A stretch of 5,599 nucleotides of DNA, taken from Blastocatellia bacterium. Lineage in GTDB: Bacteria; Acidobacteriota; Blastocatellia; Pyrinomonadales; Pyrinomonadaceae. Where the stretch lies: NCBI GenBank assembly GCA_003175865.1, contig PSRF01000328.1, positions 1 through 5,599 of the forward strand, written 5' to 3'. Below, piece after piece: positions 1-5,599 of this stretch. The notes beneath the pieces are model-generated. The model was not told the origin of the DNA. It saw only the letters and a list, made by a program, of their open reading frames with translations, and did no database searches. Within the stretch, counting starts at the first letter, position 1; the number at the start of each line of letters is the position of its first letter. Position numbers and translations under genes: made by a program.

Positions 1-35
1 CCGCCCCTACAAATTAGGCCACGAGCGCGCAATTG

Positions 36-614
36 ATGAAATCAAATACACGACAAATAGGACCACACGATCGAATTATCATCGAAATCTGGCAGCGACT
101 AGATAGCGAAACGGTGGGTGCTTCCGAACTCGATTCGATCCAGCAAGAGCTCAAAGAGACGTTTGGTGAGACGGTGTCGATGGGTCCCGCGTCCATAGCC
201 AGGGCGCTCGCGGATCATGGGGCTAAGTTGCGTCACGCCGAAGTTTTGAAAGCCGATATTCAATGGCGGAGTCGCCGTTTTAGTGAACTGTTTGGACCCG
301 GTGAGTTGGACTTCGGTTCGATCGAGAACGCACTGGAGTCAATGCGAATGCTTGATGAACTGAACACTCAGTTCAACAGCGAAGGTGATGAAACGGGAGT
401 CGCTCTTCTTCATGAACTGGGGCTCGAACTCAAGGATGTACTTCTGTCGGTCGCAAATTCGAAGTTGAAGTTGGGGAAAGAACAGTTGGTGGCGAATGAA
501 GCGGTTCAGTGGTTAACGATCTGGTTGCAAACACCACACCTGTTCGAGGACTGGATCCAGTTGCGCTGCTCATCAGCTGAATTTCGACAGAAGTTTCAAG
601 GAAAATCTGAGTAA
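36..614 (+). CDS. Conserved hypothetical protein, 192 aa, soluble and helical
   Basis: I do not recognise a characterised family. The predicted product is hydrophilic and mostly helical. It has no signal peptide, membrane segment or cysteine-based metal site; the only Cys is in the C-terminal part. Residues 30-75 (SELDSIQQELKETFGE, then SMGPASIARALADHGAKLRH) read like a compact helical unit of helix-turn-helix size, and the 'PASIARALAD.GA.LRH.EVL' wording is one I associate with acidobacterial hypothetical proteins. A role in DNA or protein binding is only a guess. A TAG stop in the same frame at 15-17 means translation must begin at TTG 33 or ATG 36. I chose ATG, although neither has a convincing Shine-Dalgarno, so a leaderless or weakly initiated message is possible. 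The gene ends 77 bp before the sigma factor gene and is probably a separate transcription unit, because a candidate promoter lies in that gap. Confidence 0.75.
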   Translation: MKSNTRQIGPHDRIIIEIWQRLDSETVGASELDSIQQELKETFGETVSMGPASIARALADHGAKLRHAEVLKADIQWRSRRFSELFGPGELDFGSIENALESMRMLDELNTQFNSEGDETGVALLHELGLELKDVLLSVANSKLKLGKEQLVANEAVQWLTIWLQTPHLFEDWIQLRCSSAEFRQKFQGKSE

Positions 615-659
615 TCGGGGCAATGAGTAGATGATCGCCCAAAAATAGCTTAACTTTCT

Positions 660-690
660 GGAACTTTCCCAGTTTTTCAAGCGAATAACC
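660..690 (+). promoter_or_regulatory. Candidate ECF-type promoter upstream of the sigma gene
   Basis: GGAACTT at 660-666 matches the GGAAC-type -35 element recognised by many ECF sigma factors. An AT-containing stretch (CGAATAA, about 682-688) lies at roughly -10 spacing, but it lacks the usual GTC-type -10 core. A partial echo of the -35 (AACTTT) occurs just before it at 652-657. If real, the site would suggest autoregulation of the sigma / anti-sigma unit. It would also place the transcription start close to ATG 692, giving a nearly leaderless message or favouring the internal ATG 719. This rests on motif reading only. Confidence 0.3.
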
Positions 691-691
691 A

Positions 692-1339
692 ATGACCGCG
701 GCGTTTCGTCCGTTTCGAATGAAAGCAAATAACGACCAGAATGATGGTGAATTGCTCCGGCTGATGCTAGCTGGCGACGAGGATGCGCTCACGCTGCTCT
801 ATCGGCGCAGACAAGCGGCTATTTATCGATTCGCGCTTCAGATGAGTGGGTCCCCCTCGGTGGCCGAGGACGTGACCCAGGAGGTTTTCCTTTTCCTCAT
901 GCGACAGGGCCACGTGTTCGATGCCGCACGAGGATCGCTCCCATCCTTCCTGCTTGGCGTCGCGCGAAATTACGTGCTGCGGCGTTTGCGAGGTGAGCAG
1001 TTGCTCGTGACACTCGCTGACGATTACGAGGACGAGGTGGCGAGTGAACAAACGCGAACCGAACCTGGGCTTTTGGAAGAGCTAACCCGGGCAGAGACTA
1101 TCGAAGCGGTACGAAAAGCGATTCTGAGTCTCCCAGAACGTTATCGAGAAGTGGTTGTGCTTTGTGAGTTGCAGGAGTTGAGTTACGTCGAGACGGCCGA
1201 GATACTCGGCTGCGCTATTGGCACCGTTCGCTCGCGCTTACATCGCGCACGTTCGCTCTTACTGACAAAGTTGCGGCCTGCCGAGCAGGCGGATCAAACA
1301 ACTGAAGTGACTGTTAAGTCGGCGAGGTGTTTTGCATGA
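692..1339 (+). CDS. ECF-family RNA polymerase sigma-70 factor
   Basis: This is a 215-aa two-domain sigma factor that would direct RNA polymerase to a dedicated promoter set. Residues about 33-101 are sigma region 2: LYRRRQAAIYRFALQMSG, the AEDVTQEVFLFLMR core-binding helix, and the promoter-melting / -10 segment ending LGVARNYVLRRLR. An acidic linker follows (DDYEDE, about 110-115). Residues about 135-194 are region 4: LSLPERYREVVVL, then the helix-turn-helix LSYVETAEILGCAIGTVRSRLHRAR, which reads the -35 element. There is no region 1.1 or 3, and the length is normal for the ECF group. ATG 692 is the longest start; ATG 719 (residue 10) is an alternative, and neither has a strong Shine-Dalgarno. 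The stop codon overlaps the ATG of the anti-sigma gene, so the pair is translationally coupled. Activity is presumably controlled by release from that partner. The signal and regulon cannot be read from the sequence. Confidence 0.93.
   Translation: MTAAFRPFRMKANNDQNDGELLRLMLAGDEDALTLLYRRRQAAIYRFALQMSGSPSVAEDVTQEVFLFLMRQGHVFDAARGSLPSFLLGVARNYVLRRLRGEQLLVTLADDYEDEVASEQTRTEPGLLEELTRAETIEAVRKAILSLPERYREVVVLCELQELSYVETAEILGCAIGTVRSRLHRARSLLLTKLRPAEQADQTTEVTVKSARCFA
1324..1327 (+). promoter_or_regulatory. Ribosome binding site that sets the anti-sigma start
   Basis: GAGG lies 8 nt before ATG 1336, inside the last codons of the sigma gene. It supports ATG 1336 over the in-frame GTG at 1327, which overlaps this element. 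The resulting ATGA overlap is typical of coupled sigma / anti-sigma pairs. Confidence 0.6.
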
Positions 1340-2112
1340 ACTGTCAAAGATTTGAAGAGCTGGTAAGTGAGTTGGCCCGTGGCCAAATAATGGATGCCGA
1401 CTTGCAACGCGACGCGTTGGACCATGAGCGCGAATGCCGTGAGTGCATGTTACGTCTCAACGCCGAAGAACATCTGACACGAGGACTACATGCCCTCAAG
1501 TTGGAAATGGAGAGTGTATCTGCTCCGATGGCACTTGAGTCGCATTTAGTCGAAGCGTTTCGCACGCGTAACGTGGTGCATCCGATTGTTCCTCGAAGAA
1601 CAATGGCTCGTTACTGGTTAACGGCAGTCGCAGCATTACTTTTGATCGTGTTTGGTGTTGTTGCGGCTCGATGGCGTCATGAGCAGAAACAACCTCGACA
1701 AGTTGAGGCTGCAGTCCCAAGTAAGCAGTATGAGAAGCAAGCCGTCGCATATAACCGGACTCCTGATCAGCCCAAGCCAGAAAGACCGGCGCCCGAACGC
1801 CGTCCAAAACGTGAGCGCAGATTAAACGGCTTGGTGGCGAAAACTCCTTCACGTAACGCGAATCGTGACGAGAGTCAGATCTCAAATCACGTCGTCAAAG
1901 AGATTGCTACCGATTTCGTAGCGCTGAGCTATCTCAATCCTGAAAACATTCAAGAGGGTGGACAAATAGTTCGCGTTGAGCTGCCACGTTCAGCGATGGC
2001 GAGTTTCGGATTCCCCGTAAACATGGATCGTTATAACGAAAAAGTAAAAGCCGACGTGCTGCTCGGGGTTGATGGAGTGGCCCACGCGATCCGGTTTGTG
2101 AAAGAGTACTAA
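1336..2112 (+). CDS. Membrane-anchored zinc-finger (ZAS) anti-sigma factor
   Basis: The product is 258 aa and would hold the upstream ECF sigma factor inactive at the inner membrane. Its N-terminal cytoplasmic part has the ZAS signature H-x3-C-x2-C at H30, C34 and C37, and C3 is well placed as the fourth zinc ligand. One hydrophobic helix spans about residues 93-111 (YWLTAVAALLLIVFGVVAA), preceded by basic residues (PRRTMAR), which predicts the N-terminus inside. Residues about 114-170 form a basic, proline-rich tether. A conserved-looking C-terminal block at about 185-258 (TDFVALSYL, then VRVELPRSAMASFGFPVN, then VKADVLLGVDGVAHAIRFV) lies outside the membrane. I associate this block with uncharacterised acidobacterial proteins, and it probably has a sensing or binding role. 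ATG 1336 is chosen over GTG 1327 for its Shine-Dalgarno and its ATGA overlap with the sigma stop. Sigma antagonism is inferred from gene order and the ZAS motif. Confidence 0.88.
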   Translation: MNCQRFEELVSELARGQIMDADLQRDALDHERECRECMLRLNAEEHLTRGLHALKLEMESVSAPMALESHLVEAFRTRNVVHPIVPRRTMARYWLTAVAALLLIVFGVVAARWRHEQKQPRQVEAAVPSKQYEKQAVAYNRTPDQPKPERPAPERRPKRERRLNGLVAKTPSRNANRDESQISNHVVKEIATDFVALSYLNPENIQEGGQIVRVELPRSAMASFGFPVNMDRYNEKVKADVLLGVDGVAHAIRFVKEY

Positions 2113-2124
2113 TTGTATTTGTGA

Positions 2125-2131
2125 AAGGAAG
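2125..2131 (+). promoter_or_regulatory. Ribosome binding site that sets the secreted-protein start
   Basis: AAGGAAG lies 7 nt before ATG 2139 (9 nt from its AGGA core). It selects that ATG over the in-frame GTG at 2121, which would sit upstream of this element, has no Shine-Dalgarno of its own, and would put six charged residues ahead of the signal peptide. Confidence 0.65.
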
Positions 2132-2138
2132 AGAAGAA

Positions 2139-3218
2139 ATGAAAAGAGTGGTTGTAATCCTGGCGGCGACGTTTGTTCCCGTGTTGTTCGCAGTGACAGT
2201 GGTTTCATTCGCGCAACAACAGCGAGTTGCGAGTGGTGATGGGAGTATTGTCGTGCAGCGTCACATCATCCAGCAGGGACCGGAAGGTGCGCCTCCACCT
2301 CCGCCACCGGCAGATTTTGTTTTCATCGCATCTGAAGTCGGCTTCGGCGGCAAGGTAGTTAAAGGCGCCCCTTACTCTGCGCAGGCGGTGACTGAGACGG
2401 TTCAAACTTTGAGCGATGGCAATAGAATCATCAACAAAATTTCGAGTACGGTTTATCGCGACAGCGAAGGACGAACACGACGTGAGCAGACCTTGAAAGG
2501 GCTTGGAAATCTCGGCGATGCTGGCGAACCAATTCAAACAATCTTTATTCATGATCCAGTTGCCGGGGTTAGTTACACACTTGATACTCGTTCTCACATC
2601 GCTCGCAAGAGTCTGCCCTTTACACTTGCCTTACCAGGTCCACCAGACGGCGCTCCTGATACACGAAAATTCGAATATCGAGTTGAACCAATGGGTCAAG
2701 CGCCGAGTGGAGTTGTCGTGACAAAAAAGGCTCCGGTTGTAATTGCAGGGAATGCACAGGGTGAAGTTGCACCCGCGCAAGCCGAGAATGGACAGTTGAT
2801 CGTCAAAACCGAAGGCGGTGTTAGCGCGAGCACTACTACTTACGTGTTTAAGCGTACAGATGGTCCTGATCCCAATGCGGTAACAGAAAAACTTGGAACG
2901 CAGATCATTGAAGGTGTCCAGGCTGAAGGTACCAAGACGACAATCACGATTCCGGCAGGTGAAATTGGAAACGAGCGTCCGATCGAGATCGTTAGCGAGC
3001 GTTGGTATTCACCCGAGTTGCAAGCGGTAGTGATGACTCGTCACAGCGATCCACGAACTGGTGAGACAACTTACAAGTTGACGAATATCAATCGCACTGA
3101 ACCGGCTAAGTCGCTCTTTGAGGTACCTGGCGAGTATACGATCAAGGACATGCCCGGCCCTCCGGGAGCTGGAGTGATTGCACCAGGGAAAATAAGAAAG
3201 CCAGGGAACCCGGAGTAA
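2139..3218 (+). CDS. Secreted protein of unknown function, acidobacterial type
   Basis: The product is 359 aa with a clear Sec signal peptide: MKR, a hydrophobic core to about residue 22, and a likely cleavage SFA|QQQ after A25. The mature protein starts with a low-complexity linker containing six prolines (52-57). A conserved-looking N-terminal block follows at 73-117 (VVKGAPYSAQAVTETVQTL, SDGNRIINK, VYRDSEGRTRREQ). A strand-rich C-terminal block lies at about 280-333 (ERWYSPELQAVVMTRHSDPR, then TTYKLTNINR and FEVPGEY), and the tail is Gly/Pro-rich. No catalytic motif, lipobox or membrane anchor is visible, so it is probably periplasmic or released. I recall this pattern from uncharacterised acidobacterial proteins, but no function is known to me. 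It begins 26 nt after the anti-sigma stop and is most likely cotranscribed with it. A beta-rich protein exported to the same side as the anti-sigma sensor could be an RseB-like co-regulator, but that is inference. Confidence 0.85.
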   Translation: MKRVVVILAATFVPVLFAVTVVSFAQQQRVASGDGSIVVQRHIIQQGPEGAPPPPPPADFVFIASEVGFGGKVVKGAPYSAQAVTETVQTLSDGNRIINKISSTVYRDSEGRTRREQTLKGLGNLGDAGEPIQTIFIHDPVAGVSYTLDTRSHIARKSLPFTLALPGPPDGAPDTRKFEYRVEPMGQAPSGVVVTKKAPVVIAGNAQGEVAPAQAENGQLIVKTEGGVSASTTTYVFKRTDGPDPNAVTEKLGTQIIEGVQAEGTKTTITIPAGEIGNERPIEIVSERWYSPELQAVVMTRHSDPRTGETTYKLTNINRTEPAKSLFEVPGEYTIKDMPGPPGAGVIAPGKIRKPGNPE

Positions 3219-3252
3219 CCGCTCTCTCGTCACGGCGGATTCTCCGAAACGC

Positions 3253-3286
3253 AGGGGCCACTCGCTTTTAACCCCGAGTGGCCCCT
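3253..3286 (+). terminator. Strong hairpin between convergent genes, probable terminator
   Basis: A perfect 11-bp stem, GGGGCCACTCG (3254-3264) with CGAGTGGCCCC (3275-3285), is extended by one A-T pair and closes a 10-nt loop. It starts 34 nt after the stop of the secreted-protein gene. The downstream sequence has only a weak U-tract (TTAGTCGTCT) and the other strand has none. It may therefore be an atypical intrinsic terminator, a Rho-assisted one, or a 3'-end stabiliser. It could serve both the + strand operon and the - strand EF-G gene. Confidence 0.7.
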
Positions 3287-3341
3287 TAGTCGTCTGGGTT
3301 GAGTTGTTATTGCTAGAGTTGAGTGTTAGAAAGATTATCTG

Positions 3342-3376
3342 TCATTGATCATTTGATATTTATCATTTGACGTTTC
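3342..3376. repeat. Degenerate 7-bp tandem repeat, consensus TCATTTG
   Basis: Successive heptamers read TCATTGA, TCATTTG, ATATTTA, TCATTTG, ACGTTTC. The nine bases ATCATTTGA at 3348 and 3362 are identical and exactly 14 bp (two units) apart, which supports a true 7-bp period. The tract is non-coding, between the hairpin and the EF-G stop codon. It resembles short tandemly repeated heptamers known from bacterial intergenic DNA, but it is short and partly decayed. Confidence 0.45.
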
Positions 3377-3414
3377 GGTTCGCCGGTGGTTCAGCGGCTT
3401 GATAGGACTTATAT

Positions 3415-3449
3415 GACCAATAACTACAGACTACTGACCACGGCCAAAT
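3415..3449. repeat. Second degenerate 7-bp tandem repeat, consensus GACTACT-like
   Basis: Heptamers in register read GACCAAT, AACTACA, GACTACT, GACCACG, GCCAAAT. The tract stops 2 bp short of the EF-G stop codon at 3452-3454. Its unit differs from the TCATTTG tract 40 bp to the left but has the same 7-bp period. The wording is similar to the CTGACCA / CTGACTA heptamers seen in some cyanobacterial intergenic repeats. Only three units match well. Confidence 0.4.
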
Positions 3450-3451
3450 AG

Positions 3452-5560
3452 TTAGTCTTCTTCCTCGCCTCCCTTAATTCTTCCCTCAGCGCGTGCCTGT
3501 TCGACGATCTTTTGAGCGAGTTGGCCCGGCACTGGATCGTAATGAGAGAACTGCATGTGGAACGAACCTCGAGCAGCAGTGATCGAGTTCAATGTCGATT
3601 GGTAATTCAACATCTCTGCCATCGGCACTTGTGCCTTGATCATTTGCTGTTTGCCACTCATGTCCATTCCCTGCACACGTCCACGACGGGAGTTGAGGTC
3701 GCCCATTATGTCGCCGCTGAACTCAGGCGGAGTAGCAATCTCCACATCCATTATCGGCTCCAACAATGATGGCTTAACTTTTTCCATCGCTGCGCGGAAC
3801 GCTTTGCGACCGGCAGCTCGGAATGAGTGTTCGTCGGAGTCAACAGTGTGATACGAGCCGTCAATCAGTTGTACCTTGAAGTCGACAAGGGGGTACCCAG
3901 CGATGGCGCCCATCTGTGCTGCTTCGACGATTCCTTTTTCGATGGCTGGTCGGAACTGTTGCGGCACAGCACCGCCGAAGATCTTGTCTTCAAAAACAAA
4001 GCCGCCGCCGCGCGGTAGTGGTTCGAAAACACACTTGCAATCGCCGAACTGCCCGCGGCCCCCCGTTTGTTTCTTGTGTCTGCCCTGGACTTCAGCGCGT
4101 TGAGTAATTGTCTCTTTGTAAGGAACTTTCGGCGGATGAAGAGTAACTTCAACACTGTACCGCTTTCTTAGTTTCTCAACCACAGTCTCAACATGGAGTT
4201 GTCCGGATCCGGAAAGCAGGAACTCTTTTGTCTGCGCGTCACGTGTGAAGTGCAGTGAGGGATCTTCCTCGAGAATTTTGTGAAGCGCGACACTAATCTT
4301 TTCCTCGTCCTGGCGTGACTTAGGCTCGATGGCAAAAGCAATGGCTGCTTCAGGATATTCAACCGGGTCGTAGACGATCGGTGCGCTCTTGTCACACAAC
4401 GTGTCACCAGTTTGAGTCTCTCTCAGTTTCACGCAGGCGACGATGTCTCCTGCATGTGCCTCAGTAACTTTATCCAGCTGCTTGCCTTGCACCACGTGAA
4501 GTGCGCCAAGTCTCTCCGAGGTGTTGCGCGTTGAATTGAATACAGTCGCGTCAGTTTGCAAACGGCCGCTGATCAACTTGAAAACGTTAATTCGACCTGC
4601 GAAGGGATCCGCGATTGTTCTAAAGCAATATGCGGAGAAGGGTTCACTGTCACTGTATTTTCGACCGATGCGTTCGGAGTCTGGACCACTGTCAACAGGT
4701 CGACCCCATTCAGCTTCATGGTGTGCAGGATCTGGCGCGTAGTCGATCAATCCATTGAGTAGTGCGCGAAGACCAACTTGGCTCACGCTGGACACAGCGA
4801 ATACCGGACACAATTTGCTTTGGGCGATCGCGTTGTTGATGTTGGGCAGAATGTCGGCTTCATCAAGTGTGCCCTGCTCGAAATATTTTTCCATCAACTC
4901 ATCATTGGACTCAGCGACGAGCTCAACGAGTCGCTCGCGCGTTTTGTCAAGGACATCACGTCCTTCTGCCGGAATATCAATCTCCTTCGCTTGGCCGTCG
5001 CTCCCGAGTTCGTAAGCCTTCATGTGGACCACATCAACCACACCACGAAAATCTTTTTCTTTTCCGATCGGCAAAGTAAAAGGAATGATTGCTCGACTGA
5101 ATGTGTTCTGGGCGCTTTGCAGCGCCGCACCAAAATCTGCATGCTCCTTATCAAGTTTGGTTATCACCATGATGCGCGGAACGAGAAACTCATTTGCGTA
5201 GGACCAGCTTTTTTCCGTCTGAACCTCCACTCCTTTCACGCCATCAACAACTGCGATCGCACAGTCGGCGACGCGCAATGCAGGACGTGCATGAGCAATG
5301 AACGCAGCGTATCCAGGTGTATCGATAAAATTGAGTTTATTATCGCGATGTTCGAGATGGGCTAGTGCGGTGTTAAGAGTGATTTTGCGTGCAATGGAAT
5401 CTTCTTCGTAATCGGTGACGGTAGTGCCTTCATCAACCTTCCCCCAGCGCGGTGTGGCTCCGGCGACGTAGAGAAGGGAACTAATCAGCTGGGTCTTCCC
5501 TGCGTCGCCGTGTCCAATGACAGCGAGATTTCTGATGGCTTCAGTCGGATAGACTTTCAT
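3452..5560 (-). CDS. fusA: Elongation factor G-like translational GTPase (EF-G2 type)
   Basis: The product is 702 aa, the full length of EF-G, which drives translocation and, with RRF, ribosome recycling. G-domain motifs in order: P-loop GHGDAGKT 16-23, switch I RKIT 58-61 (canonical RGIT), DTPGY 80-84, TKLD 134-137 and a G5-like VSS 256-258. Domain II is about 305-391 and domain III about 405-478. Domain IV is about 480-600 and includes GGRGQFGDC (500-508) and the tip region YHTVDSDEHSF (570-580). Domain V is about 603-680, with GDLNSRRGRVQGM and FSHYDPVPG. The C-terminus is acidic (GGEEED). Tyr84 replaces the catalytic His of EF-G, and Thr134 replaces the Asn of NKxD. Tyr here is, to my knowledge, typical of EF-G2-like paralogues, so this is probably a second EF-G and not the housekeeping copy in the str operon; no rpsL, rpsG or tuf is adjacent. 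The fusA symbol is therefore used in the broad family sense. Confidence 0.92.
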   Translation of the reverse strand: MKVYPTEAIRNLAVIGHGDAGKTQLISSLLYVAGATPRWGKVDEGTTVTDYEEDSIARKITLNTALAHLEHRDNKLNFIDTPGYAAFIAHARPALRVADCAIAVVDGVKGVEVQTEKSWSYANEFLVPRIMVITKLDKEHADFGAALQSAQNTFSRAIIPFTLPIGKEKDFRGVVDVVHMKAYELGSDGQAKEIDIPAEGRDVLDKTRERLVELVAESNDELMEKYFEQGTLDEADILPNINNAIAQSKLCPVFAVSSVSQVGLRALLNGLIDYAPDPAHHEAEWGRPVDSGPDSERIGRKYSDSEPFSAYCFRTIADPFAGRINVFKLISGRLQTDATVFNSTRNTSERLGALHVVQGKQLDKVTEAHAGDIVACVKLRETQTGDTLCDKSAPIVYDPVEYPEAAIAFAIEPKSRQDEEKISVALHKILEEDPSLHFTRDAQTKEFLLSGSGQLHVETVVEKLRKRYSVEVTLHPPKVPYKETITQRAEVQGRHKKQTGGRGQFGDCKCVFEPLPRGGGFVFEDKIFGGAVPQQFRPAIEKGIVEAAQMGAIAGYPLVDFKVQLIDGSYHTVDSDEHSFRAAGRKAFRAAMEKVKPSLLEPIMDVEIATPPEFSGDIMGDLNSRRGRVQGMDMSGKQQMIKAQVPMAEMLNYQSTLNSITAARGSFHMQFSHYDPVPGQLAQKIVEQARAEGRIKGGEEED

Positions 5561-5569
5561 AAATGTGGT

Positions 5570-5574
5570 TCCTT
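5570..5574 (-). promoter_or_regulatory. Ribosome binding site of the EF-G-like gene
   Basis: On the - strand, AAGGA within GAAAGGAAC precedes the ATG at 5560-5558 by 9 nt, which is near-optimal. It fixes the start of the EF-G-like protein. Only 39 bp of upstream sequence is present, so the promoter or any upstream operon partner lies outside the window. Confidence 0.7.
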
Positions 5575-5599
5575 TCAGGCATGCGAAATTTGGCGAAGG

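Larger units (their letters stand above)
3287..3451. other. Rest of the convergent intergenic region, no gene seen
   Basis: This AT-leaning stretch lies between the hairpin and the EF-G stop. Besides the two heptamer tracts it contains two copies of GTTGAGT (3298-3304 and 3318-3324), 20 bp apart. I see no open frame with a ribosome binding site and no clear promoter. Confidence 0.5.

Noticed and set aside
617..646. Possible terminator hairpin after the first gene (GGGC at 617-620 with GCCC at 637-640, then AAAAA)
   Set aside because: The stem is only four pairs with a 16-nt loop, and on the + strand it is followed by A's and not T's. It is too weak to call.
430..792. 120-codon open frame on the - strand across the end of the first gene and the start of the sigma gene
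   Set aside because: It is antisense to two better-supported genes, serine-rich in the way typical of shadow frames, and has no ribosome binding site or family resemblance.
1990..2208. Open frame on the - strand across the anti-sigma / secreted-protein junction
   Set aside because: It is antisense to the conserved C-terminal block of the anti-sigma factor and to the signal peptide region of the next gene, with no start signal or conserved motif.
2503..2721. 72-codon + strand open frame inside the secreted-protein gene
   Set aside because: It is an alternate frame within a gene whose main frame has a signal peptide and conserved blocks on both sides. It has no Shine-Dalgarno and no sign of a programmed frameshift.
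3298..3324. Two copies of GTTGAGT 20 bp apart as a possible operator
   Set aside because: The site lies downstream of both convergent genes and not near a promoter, and two 7-bp matches in a repeat-like AT-rich gap are weak evidence.
4778..5365. 195-codon open frame on the + strand inside the EF-G-like gene
   Set aside because: It is antisense to the conserved G domain, has no recognisable protein motif, and its composition follows the complementary codons. It is best explained as a shadow frame.

Overview
The window most likely comes from an acidobacterium, probably the Blastocatellia / Pyrinomonadaceae group. I base this on remembered family resemblance, not on a search. Two of the proteins carry sequence blocks I associate with uncharacterised acidobacterial proteins: a VRVELPRSA-type C-terminal block in the anti-sigma factor, and KGAPYSAQAVTETVQTL plus ERWYSPELQAVVMTRHSDPR blocks in a secreted protein. 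Base composition is moderate and the coding is dense, with Shine-Dalgarno-led starts for most genes.

Layout. Positions 36-614 (+) encode a 192-aa soluble protein of unknown function. A 77-bp gap follows with a candidate ECF-type -35 element. Then comes a compact three-gene + strand unit. It holds an ECF sigma factor (692-1339), an anti-sigma factor with a zinc-binding ZAS motif and one membrane helix (1336-2112, ATGA overlap with the sigma gene), and a Sec-exported protein of unknown function (2139-3218). The unit ends at a strong hairpin (3253-3286) in a convergent intergenic region that also holds two degenerate 7-bp-period repeat tracts. On the - strand, 5560-3452 encodes a full-length EF-G-like translational GTPase of the EF-G2 type, with its own Shine-Dalgarno just inside the right edge.

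How the genes fit together. The sigma and anti-sigma genes form a textbook transmembrane signalling pair: the N-terminal zinc finger would hold the sigma factor, and the region beyond the membrane helix would sense the envelope. The third gene's product is exported to the same side of the membrane as that sensor region. The order sigma / membrane anti-sigma / secreted protein resembles rpoE-rseA-rseB of proteobacteria. This suggests, without proving, that the secreted protein is either a co-regulator of the anti-sigma factor or the main output of the sigma factor. This unit is the best candidate for an undescribed system here.

The EF-G paralogue is functionally separate. Its main interest is the departure of two GTPase motifs from canonical EF-G: DTPGY instead of DTPGH, and TKLD instead of NKxD. 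I see no mobile elements, CRISPR arrays, tRNA or rRNA genes, and no broken genes.
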